A DNA stretch of 64,000 nt from Chamaecyparis obtusa (lineage: Eukaryota; Streptophyta; Pinopsida; Cupressales; Cupressaceae). Under the pieces are notes generated by a model. That model made no database searches. It was not told the DNA's origin and saw only the letters and a program-made list of their open reading frames with translations. Both the position numbers and the translations under genes were made by a program. The stretch covers positions 1,315,001 to 1,379,000 of the forward strand of contig BSBK01009273.1 in NCBI GenBank assembly GCA_027943335.1, given 5' to 3'. Positions 55,271 to 64,000 of this stretch are shown one piece after another; position 1 is the first letter of the stretch; every line of letters begins with the position of its first letter.

Positions 55271-55429
55271 GGGAGGTGAGATCTTGATCTAGGTCTGCGG
55301 ATCTAGGTTTGCAAGTTCCTCTTGAAGCCCTAGTTGATTGTTGTGGGGTAGCAGATTGTAATCTGACTTGGAATTGTAGAGGGTTGTCAAGATGGTTTGT
55401 GGGAGGTGAGATGCAGATCTAGGATTGGT

Positions 55430-56420
55430 AGATATGCTAAGGTAGATTGCTGCTAGACTAGAAGCTATTGTAACAACCCAGAGAAGAGGTAGACATCTTG
55501 AAGATGTTAGTGATGATGAAATTGAAGTAGAACAGGTGAATACAGAACCTGCACCTATTATGGATCAAGGTGAAGAAATATTTTTGAAGGCTTTGACAAG
55601 TTTGAAGTCTACACCACATTTCAATCCTCTTGAGTATGGTGGAAAGCTAGATTCTTATGAATTGGTAGACTGGAACTCCGAGATGGAAAAGTATTTTGAG
55701 TATGAAAACATTCCTGAAGACAAGAAGGTGAAGATTGCAATCACAAAGTTGAAAAGTCATGCATTTTTATGGTGGGAACATCTACAACTGGATAGGAAGA
55801 GGAAAGGAAAAGACAAAATAAAGGTATGGAATAAAATGGTAAACAAATTGAAAGGAAAGTTCTTACCTTGTGATTATCAGATTAACCTAGTTCGGTGAAT
55901 GCAAAGTTTTAGGTAGAAAGATAGCTTAGTAAAGGAATATACTAAGGAATTCTATAGATTAGATATCAGATCTAGACATGATGAAGATGATGTGGAAATA
56001 ATTGGTAGATACCTGAATGGTTTGAGAGTTTCCATCCAAGAGGAAATTAGTATGGTCAAGTTGGAGAACATTGAAGAGGCTTATCAATTTGCATTGAAGG
56101 CTGAGGAGAAATTGAACAAGAGACATAAGTAGAGACAAAGAGGTCAAGGTGGTAGATTCCCTAGAGGAAGAGGTAGATCTAATGGTGAGAATGGTAGATC
56201 TGAACTAGAAAAGAAAAATTTGGACAAAGGCAAGACCGAGTAGAAAGGTGAAAGTTCATCTAGAGGTAGAGGCATTAACTACCGAGGTGGTTATTGTAGA
56301 GGAAGGTTTCGAGGAACTTGTTACAATTGTGGAGAAGAATGATATAGATCTTTTGAGTGTACACATGCTAGTAAGAAGGTTGGTAGGAGTAGAAATGCTT
56401 TGGTGCAAGAAGAGTGACCG
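55430..56420 (+). pseudogene. gag: G3 gag
   Basis: N-terminal AARLEAIVTTQRRGRHLED, acidic EIEVEQ, then the core open at 55536-55898 (YELVDWNSEMEKYFEYENIP, KSHAFLWWEHLQLDRKRKGK). After frame changes come FYRLDIRSRHDEDD, YLNGLRVSIQEEISM, the Arg/Gly-rich tail and the knuckle C-Y-N-C-G-E-E-stop-Y-R-S-F-E-C, where the Gly-His pair is destroyed. Confidence 0.87.
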
Positions 56421-57180
56421 AATGAACCTGAGAAAGAAAATAACTTGATGGTAAGGAGAGAACTGTGGAATGAAAGCAAAAAGGAAGATATGGTAAGGAA
56501 AAGTTTTTCAAGAATAGATGTAGAGTTTCTAGCAAAGTTTGGAAGGTAATCATTGACAGTGGTAGCTTGGAGAATCTGGCATTTGAAGAGATGGTCACAA
56601 AATTACAGTTGGAAAGGTTGGTGCATCTGAAACCCTATCAGATTTAATGGATCAAAGATGAGCATACACTCCTGGTAAGTGAACAATGTTATGTGAATTT
56701 GAAGATTGGAAAGTACTATGATAAGGTGTTATGTGATATCATGCCTATGGATTGTTGTCATATTTTTTTGGATAGACCTTGGCAATATGATAGACATGCT
56801 ATATATGGTGGGAGATTGCATAAGTATACTATTGTGGTAGATGGAAAGAAACAAATCTTGTTACCTTTGATGGAAGAACCTCTTAGTAATGTTTGTACAT
56901 CTCTGAAAGTTTGTCTGATGGAGGGAAGAAATTTTGTTAACTCTTTGAAGAAGAATGATGTATGTTTTGCTGTGATTCCTAACAAATCGACTAAGAAAAT
57001 AGAGGATAATGTCCCTAAGGAGATTGATAAGTTACTCACCAAGTATAGTGATATAATTTCTGATAATGTACTTGATGGTTTTCCACTGAAAAGAAGCATA
57101 TATCATTGCATGGATCTAATCCCTAGAGCTAGTTTACTAAATAAGGCACCTCATTGGTTAACACCTACTGAGAATTAGGA
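56421..57180 (+). pseudogene. pol: G3 protease and linker
   Basis: Active site KVIIDSGSLENLAFEEMV (Asp-Ser-Gly at 56555-56563) is intact, and a stop follows at PYQI. The open 161-codon segment 56693-57178 gives the C-terminal protease block (IMPMDCCHIFLDRPWQYD) and the linker (KEIDKLLTKYSDIISDNVLD). Confidence 0.87.
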
Positions 57181-57979
57181 ATTGAACCGATAGATTCAAT
57201 AGTTGCTGAAGAAAGGTTTTATCAGAGAAATTTTAAGTCCTTGTGTAGTACCTGATGTATTGGCACCTAAAAAGAATGGAGAATGGAGAATGGAGAATGT
57301 GTACTGATTTCAGAGCAATCAATAAGATAACGGTGAAGTACAGGTTTCCTATACCCAGAATGGATGACATAATAGACAGTTTGACTGGAACAAAGTATTT
57401 CATAAAGATTGATTTGAAAAGTGGGTATCATCAGATCAGAATCAGAGAAGGTTATGAATGGAAGACTGCTTTCAAGACAAAAGAAGGTTTGTATGAGTGG
57501 TTGGTTATGTCTTTTGGTTTAACTAATACACCAAGTACTTTTATGAGATTGATGAATGAAGTTTTGAAGAAATTCTTGGGTAAGTTTGTGATTGTATATC
57601 TTGATGATATTATGATATTCAATATGACCAAAGAAGAACATTTGTTGCATGTTAGACAAGTTTTATAGAGATTGAGAGAGGAAAAGTTGATAAATCTGAA
57701 AAGTGTTCATTCATGAAAGAGGAGATTATGTATTTCGGATTTGCTATTTCAACTGATGGTTTGAAGATGGATCCTGAAAAGGTTGAAGCTATTTTGAATT
57801 GGCCTACACCTGTGAATACTAGTGAGGTAAGATCATTTCATGGTTTGGCAAGTTTTTGCCAAAAGTTCATAAGGAATTTTATTTCAATTTGTAATGCTAT
57901 GACTCAGACTATGAGAGGAGATAAAAGGGAATTCAAGTGGACACATGGAAATGAAATTTTTTTTGAGACTCTGAAGTAG
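57181..57979 (+). pseudogene. pol: G3 reverse transcriptase
   Basis: The best RT frame in the window among the gypsy copies: 57255-57668 has [58 protein letters not shown] and [11 protein letters not shown] (YLDD 57597-57608). After a stop and frameshift the thumb and connection (MYFGFAISTDGLKMDPEKVE, VRSFHGLASFCQKFI) are open at 57713-57979. Confidence 0.9.
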
Positions 57980-58540
57980 AAGGTTGCTGAATTACCTATT
58001 TTGGCATTACCTGATTTTAGTAAGGTATTTCAAGTGGAAGTGCAATTGGAGTTGTGTTGAGTCAAGAAGGTAAACTTGTTGCTTTCTTTACTGAAAAGTT
58101 GAATGATGCTAGAAGGAAATATTCTATGTATGATCAAGAATTCTATGCTATTGTTCAAGCACTAAAGAAATGGAGACATTATTTGATACCGAGTGAATTT
58201 GTGTTGTATACTGATCATAAGGCTTTACAATATTTGGGTAGTCAAAATAAGTTGAATCAGAGACATATGAAATGGGTTGATTATTTGTAGAGTTACACAT
58301 TCATGATAAAGCATAAGAGTGGAGTCACTAACTGAGTTGCTGATGCATTGAATATAAGAAGATCTTTGATGACTGAGATGAAAATTGAAGTTCTTGGTTT
58401 TGATGAGATGAGAGATTCTTGAGTTTGACCCTAATTTTTTTGAGCCATGGAGAAAGTACAGAGCACCTATTCAACATCAAGAAGATAATAAATGGGATGA
58501 ATACTTTATTCAGGAAGGTATGTTGTTTAAAGGAATTCAG
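57980..58540 (+). pseudogene. pol: G3 RNase H and tether, cut by N2
   Basis: RNase H is frameshifted at its start, then open at 58054-58290 (MLSQEGKLVAFFTEKLNDAR, YDQEFYAIVQALKKWRHYLI, LYTDHKALQYL). The tether follows (YTFMIKHKSG, VADALNIRRSLM), and the sequence stops at 58540 (YFIQEGMLFKGI), just before the integrase finger. Confidence 0.87.
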
Positions 58541-59661
58541 TGTTAGGAATGGGAACACTGAGAGGGGGGGGGGGTGAATCAGTGTTCACTGTATTTTAAG
58601 TTTTCACTTTAATCTTTATTATGAACTTAAATGCTTAAGTACTAAAATAAACATTCACATAAAGATGAAACATGAAATCAACACATAAAACCAATATGAT
58701 TATGGGGAAACCCAAATAGGTAAAGACCCCGATGGGAATTGATACCCACTAATATTCTACACTAGTGTTTTGTGATCCTTGTTAGAAGATCCTTTACCCT
58801 GTTAGGAGTAGCTTTACAATGCTTTGAGTACAGTAGACCTTGTCAAGGGTCAGACCCTGTTAGGAGTCTTTTACAATCATCCTTGTTAGGGGAGAGGACA
58901 CATTTTCCAAGAGCTCACTGCTCAAGTGGTGAAGGCTACAACCTTCTGATCTCAGATACACACTATATATGTAGGATGAACTGTCACTATAACACTGCTT
59001 GTCAAATCAGTTCCTTTGATGTGCTGATGCTTTGACCTCTAGAAAAGCTCTAATACCTGTTCTAGTGTCTTCACACACTTCTTCTCTACTTATTACAACT
59101 CTCTATTAACTTCCATACTAAATACAATGGGCACACCTTATTTTTATATGCTCATACAAAATACACAATTAGGTCGGCCCTATAACTAATTACAAACAAC
59201 GCTTCCAAATGAATTGGCTTAAGTGTGCTTACAATTATACATATAAACATGTTAGAAACCTAAATACAATGGGCACATAGCCTTTGCAATATTATATTAC
59301 AATTGCAAACCAAAATACTGACTGTTGGCTCCATGCTCTTTTCTCGGCTGGCACACACTGGCTGTGCAACTTCAACTGACTGTAACTTTCTCATCCTTAC
59401 ACATTTGATCATGAGCTCATAGAATAAGAAAGAATATAGTCTAACCAACTTAACTTCTAGGGCACATACCATAATTCATCCATACACATGTGCACTAATG
59501 CTTTGAGCTACATGAAATCTATACATTGTCAAATCTTCAACACTTAACCGAATTCTGATCTTTACATCAAGTGCGCTGACTCCAAACTACTATATGACTT
59601 TGTTGCCGTAATGAAAACACTATATCTAGTCATATACCTCAATATAGTCAACTTTCCAACA
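58541..59661 (-). repeat. 3' LTR of N2
   Basis: 1,121 bp, the same ends as the N1 LTRs. It has the GAACACTG...CAGTGTTC stem around a G-run (58564-58574) and the spaced TGTTAGGA motif series at about 58785-58890. Confidence 0.92.
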
Positions 59662-59673
59662 ATCTCCCCCTTT
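59662..59673 (-). promoter_or_regulatory. Polypurine tract of N2
   Basis: AAAGGGGGAGAT on the minus strand, adjoining the LTR; identical to N1. Confidence 0.9.
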
Positions 59674-59846
59674 GTCATTGATGGCAACAAAAGAGTATGG
59701 CCAAGTTGCTAACTGTCCCTTAAGAGAAAAAACTTTTGTCTTCTATACATTTTTTATACATAATCTTATATCTCCCTATACACTCCATATTCTATACACA
59801 ACTCCCCCTTTGACATTAATGACAAAGGTGTACCAAAAAAATGTAT

Positions 59847-62800
59847 CTACATATACTCAGGGAAAACATCCGGATATGCTATTTGGAGGTTCTGGATCTC
59901 CTTTTTCCAAAACGTTATCAAAGAGTTAACTATCTGGAGATGGGTGCATAAAGCATATTGAAGCTTCTCCATCTTCTTCAAATCTATGCTTGGACCTTGA
60001 TCATAGGTTACCATTGTGGCATCAATCTCCTTTATGTTCTGATTGAGAATGTCTAGTGAGGGCGTAAGAGCATTCCTCAACTGAGTCTGTCTAGACCTTA
60101 CCTTTGCCATTTCTTTTTGTGCCTTCTCAATTTTGTCCAATTGACCTTGGTAGATATTGTTGCACATGTTCACATCAATGGATGAGTCTTTCACTGAACT
60201 CTTCACCTGATCAATCATAGCTTCTACCTCTTGTATTTTCTTAAGATGGGCATCATTAATCTTATCCTAATCCACACAGTCTGATATGAATTTCCTTCCT
60301 TGATCAACAAATTCTTTTAAGGATGCTTGTCCTGTCTTGAGTGAATTCAGATCTAGTACAAAGTTGGTCATCAACTCAGTCAATCTCTTTTTTAGGTACT
60401 TCTCTTCTTCAACTTTGGATGTAGATTCTTCAAGGCTAGAAAAATTACTTTTGAACTATGAGATAACTGTACTCACATCATTAACTGAGTGTACCTTATT
60501 CACTTTCATGTCCGCAGGAAACAAACTATTCGGTATGTTCACTGATTCCACAAGGAGAGGATTTCTCATTACTTGTTTCTCCTTTGCCTTCTCCATAGCT
60601 AGGATGCTGAATTTAATTAGTTCTTCTTCTTTCCATGAGTCCAAACTTGATGTGTCAGGTGTCAAACTTGACAATAATGCTGAGGAGGGAGTGATGGGAG
60701 TGCTATCCATCACTTCTAGTTTTACCTTGGTTAGTTCAATAGAAGTTTCATCTTTCTCTTGTTTCCCTTCTTCTTCTTCTTTGTTTTCTTCCTCTTCCAT
60801 TTTCTCTTCTTCTTTCTCATCTGATATTTTTTCAATCAATACCTCTTCTCAATGAGTGGGAGGTGTGCTCTTGCATAAAATCTCAGCTTCTTGTGTGCTT
60901 AGAAAAGCTTCCTCAAACTTGTCCAATTCTATGTCAGTGGTTGCCATGGCTATCTCCACATTATCAATGATAATGGTGCTATCCTTGAGTAATTCTGATA
61001 TGGGTGTAGACTTATCCAACTTAGTTTGTACTTCCACTACATGCAATGAATCTTGAGGACCTGTAGACTGTACCTTGATAGTTTCTGCTACTTTGTCTTG
61101 CTTACTAGGTACTTGAGAGATGGGCATAGACATAGGTTTCATGCGTTGTTCTAAGAATACCTTTCCAAAGGCATTTTATATTTCCTTAGAGATCAGCTCA
61201 TAGTCTTTGTTCATGAGGTGTAGTGTTCTCATTATTGACCTTAAGTGCAACTTCACCAAATTCAACAATAGTGACTTTTCTTCAACATAACATACTGGAA
61301 GAGTGGAATCAAGAATTTTTTCCCTTATTTTGAAGTCTTCTTCAATGGATTGTCTCTTCAAGGAATCCATTATCTCCCAAACTTTATTTGGAATTGTTGT
61401 TTTCAATTCAAGTACTATTTTCTTGAACTTTATCATATGTTTGACAATCATATCATTTATTTCTAATTTTTCAATCTCACTATATGTTTCATAAAACTTA
61501 CCTACTTGATCAATTATGCCCTCATCAACAATTCTAGTGCTCAATACTTTAAGGCTAGGTCTGAATCTTACCTTAGGAGGTGCTTCAATGTTTTTCTTGC
61601 TCCTTGTAGCTCATGGGGATGGATGACTAGTGCTGGTTTCTTTCTTCCTTTTGATTATTGGCTTATACTTCGGAGGAGCATTCCAATCACTGCTTTCTTT
61701 GGGTGCAGAAGGAGTGTCATCAGTTATATCCTTTTGACTGTCATCTTTTTCAATTTTTATCTTCTTCATCTTAGGATCTTCTTGTTCTTCTTCTACTACT
61801 GCGCTTTTCATTTCCAAAGCAATCTTCTCTTCCCTTGCCTTGTCAAGGTCTACTTGAGATACACCATGTATTCTCAAGATATCTGATGTGACTTTAGCAA
61901 CCTTTGTTTTTGTTTCTACGTTGTTAATTTTTGCATCTACTTCTCTGGTTTCTCCTCATATGTTCCCCACCTAGGTTCATTAGGATCTTTGGGGGCTGAC
62001 AGTAGTACCTACACATATGCTTCAAGGACTTTTTCCTCTACCTCATAACCAAGTGGATGAATCCACTTAGTTCTTGGCTCAATAGATTCCATACAAGTTG
62101 TATCTATTTCCACCATGAAGCATATTGTATCCTTATACTTTTCCACAATGCTCTCTAGAATCCTATATCTCATTTGTAGCTTGACCCTGAAGGTCTTCAA
62201 TTCCAATTTCACATAATCCCTTAAAGTGCTTTCAATGGATGCTTTGTTAGATATATGTGGCATGGTTAGAATGAACTTGTCCAAATAGAAATCTGATATC
62301 TTTCCAACAATATGAAGGTACATGTAGATGATTAGTGACCCAAACCTGAAATCTTTGTCTTGTCATGCTTGATAGCTTTGATGTTATCAATCAACTATGC
62401 ATGAAAGATCTCACACTAGTTGAACCCACCATCTTTCTTTACTAGTCTGATGGCTACTAGAATAGTGCCTGCAGACACAATATTCACCCTGTTGGTGTGA
62501 TGGAACCTGTAACCCAGTATCATTAACATCAATTTGATGTCAGCTTGCTGAATAGGCTTGATTGTCATGCCGCACCTATCACTCCTTGACTTACATGTCT
62601 TCTCAACTATCTTTTTGACATCCTTTCCCACAAGAAGGATGACGCCTATCCTAGAAAGGCCTATCATCTCATGAATCAAGTCACTGGTGATTCTAACTAG
62701 TACATCACTAATCCAAAAAAGATCATCATGAATTCTTCTCAATAAGATTTTTATCCATTTTGTCTCATAGAATTCATATGCCATAGCATACTCAACAATA

Positions 62801-63060
62801 GGATGATCATTCCATTTGACATATTCATCCAAGAATGTTTTGTCAGGTTTTAGCATGGTATCCATGTGCACTCTTAGCCTATCCAATCCAACTGGTACCT
62901 TCTTATAGTAGATATATGCCCTAATATCTTTCACATGCATGACGCCCATAGGCATGCGGGAGAAAGCTCCCTCTAAATCATCTAGGGTTGATTTAAATGG
63001 TTGTTTCTTGAAAACATATCTCTTCTTCTTAGCGACATCATAAACAATGGGAGTGGCCAT
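59847..63060 (-). pseudogene. N2 ORF2, unknown protein
   Basis: Same ORF as in N1, starting MATPIVYDVAKKKRYVFKKQ at 63060. The first 214 codons (62416-63060) are uninterrupted and include TFLDEYVKWNDHPIVEYAMA, KWIKILLRRIHDDLFWI, DLIHEMIGLSRIG and MLMILGYRFHHTNRVN. Later open pieces (62009-62323, 61611-61877, 61176-61544, 60849-61142, 60456-60839, 59847-60218) give the WIHPLGYEVEE block, a Lys-rich middle (KMKKIKIEKDDSQKD) and an acidic/coiled C-terminus. Over the first 72 residues N1 and N2 agree at 55. No enzyme motif is recognised, and function is unknown. Confidence 0.82.
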
Positions 63061-63494
63061 GACTTACTTGTAAACTCTTTCCAGTTGAACTCTAAGATAA
63101 TCTAAAGGCTTCTGAATCGGTGCAATGAGCTTAGGGTTTCTGCAACCAACCAAATGCACTGCAAACACTGATAGATCAATCTCCAAGTCTTCACAACAAC
63201 TTCCAAGGCTCTTTCTTCTTTCTATCACTTTGAATTTGAATGCAATGAGTAATCAAATAACTTTCTATGTACTTAAAAGTGAAAATTCCACCATTAATGC
63301 AAGTCATGTAAACTAGGCTGTTACTTCAAAATTTTCAACTCGAGTTCTATTCACAATCAACATGTACACTCTAGCACATAGGTACCTTTATACTCCAAAA
63401 GCTTAAGTCCAAAGGTGCATACTCTGAGGATGAGTATACCAGCCATGTAGGGGTCTAGAGCTAAATTAGTTCCCCCTATGACCCTAAGGGCCAT
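63061..63494 (-). other. N2 spacer between ORF1 and ORF2
   Basis: The same ~430-bp spacer as in N1, with no supported gene. Confidence 0.5.
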
Positions 63495-64000
63495 TCATCC
63501 AGATGTAGAGGGTGCTTCCACTGTGGATGCATCCAATAAATTCTCATTAGTCATGTCCTTTTTCTCTAACCAAATCATGCTCACCTCATCTGAGGCTTTG
63601 ACAAAATTAACTTCTCCTTCGGGATCCAAAATTGGTTCTTTGACAAGAGTGACAAATGACTGGAGGTCTTATATTCCTCGGTGCATTGACATGAGTCACC
63701 ATTCTGCATTGTTTTGCTATGTGACCATTATAGTTACATATTTGGCATGTAACATTCTGAGAACTTCTTACATTTGTTTGATTTTGATTTCTCTGATCTT
63801 GTTCAATCCTGTTCTTCTTAATAGTCTTACAACTCATAGCTCTATGACCAAACTTGTTGCATGAATAACAGTAACCATTAAAAGGTCTTACCTTTGTACA
63901 TTTCCTCACAATGTGTCCATGCTTGTTACATGCAAAATAAGTGCATTCTACTTGCTCGCGCTCATTGTTAGGTGGTCCACCATTATCTTTGGTTTGATCT
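63495..64000 (-). pseudogene. N2 ORF1, C-terminal part with zinc knuckles
   Basis: Knuckle 1 is at the window edge (in-frame stop beside it). Knuckle 2 is complete (CYSCNKFGHRAMSC) and knuckle 3 complete (CQICNYNGHIAKQC). Then a Pro/Arg segment and an acidic tail end at the TGA at 63495 (EAPSTSG-stop). It lacks the ~225-bp insertion found in N1. The coiled-coil part lies outside the window. Confidence 0.82.

Larger units (their letters stand above)
55261..64000 (+). mobile_element. G3: plus-strand gypsy interior, interrupted by N2
   Basis: PBS, gag, protease, RT and RNase H in order on the plus strand, cut at 58540 by N2. Integrase and the 3' LTR lie beyond the window. Protein blocks are close to those of T, but the zinc knuckle keeps its first two Cys (CYNCGEE) and the residue lost to TGA in all T copies is still Arg (PRMDDIID). 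Confidence 0.88.
58541..64000 (-). mobile_element. N2: second copy of the N family (partial)
   Basis: Minus-strand element with 3' LTR at 58541-59661, PPT, ORF2 and most of ORF1; its 5' LTR is beyond the window. It is inserted in the G3 tether with left flank TTCAG. LTR, PPT, ORF order and spacing match N1. Confidence 0.9.

Noticed and set aside
60337..61886. Plus-strand ORFs rich in Ser/Phe across N2
   Set aside because: They are the antisense shadow of the Glu/Lys-rich ORF2.
1..64000. Host protein-coding gene or structural RNA gene
   Set aside because: All recognisable coding sequence is retrotransposon-derived, and I saw no rRNA, complete tRNA or spliced host gene signature.

Overview
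Every stretch I can identify in this window is transposable-element DNA; I found no convincing host gene. The sequence is AT-rich and made of LTR retrotransposons nested inside one another. They are Ty3/gypsy chromoviruses, a second gypsy type, Ty1/copia elements, and two copies of a non-autonomous LTR element whose long second ORF I do not recognise. tRNA-iMet primer sites (TGGTATCAGAGC), chromodomain-bearing integrases and deep nesting point to a seed plant with a very large, slowly purged genome. A gymnosperm is my best guess, but that is inference only.

Layout. 1-15059: a head-to-tail array of one chromovirus family ('T', minus strand) with neighbouring copies sharing LTRs: partial interior 1, LTR1, interior 2, LTR2, interior 3, LTR3. 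All three interiors carry the same two nonsense codons and the same damaged zinc knuckle. 15060-16778: microsatellites, a 338-bp near-perfect palindrome with an (AT)n loop, a decayed gypsy protease fragment and a short hairpin repeat. 16779-24822: a mosaic of copia pieces (LTR 'A' plus gag; a complete LTR 'B' preceded by a PPT; a pol fragment). The pol fragment is split by a young 3.6-kb element 'K' that still has an open 613-codon gag-protease frame but no integrase or reverse transcriptase.

24719-54520: copia element 'C' (gag, PR, INT, RT, RNase H), interrupted by chromovirus 'G1' (26397-51930, TSD ATTAT). G1 is itself interrupted twice: by gypsy element 'G2' (28878-39306, TSD CTAAC) inside its integrase, and by the non-autonomous element 'N1' (43958-51333) inside its 5' LTR. 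54601-64000: a plus-strand gypsy element 'G3', related to T by LTR start and protein, interrupted at 58541 by 'N2', a second copy of the N family that runs off the window.

How the parts relate. T, G1 and G3 encode (or encoded) gag, protease, RT, RNase H and integrase; T and G1 also show a C-terminal chromodomain. A and C are copia-type. K, G2 and N lack part or all of pol and would need enzymes from other elements. The N family is the most unusual content: ORF1 is a coiled coil followed by three CCHC knuckles with no visible capsid core, and ORF2 (about 1,050 codons) has no protease, RT, RNase H or integrase motif that I can see. Its LTR end resembles the copia LTRs here, so copia enzymes are the likeliest helpers (inference). 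The only long uninterrupted retrotransposon ORF is K gag-PR; nearly everything else is pseudogenic.
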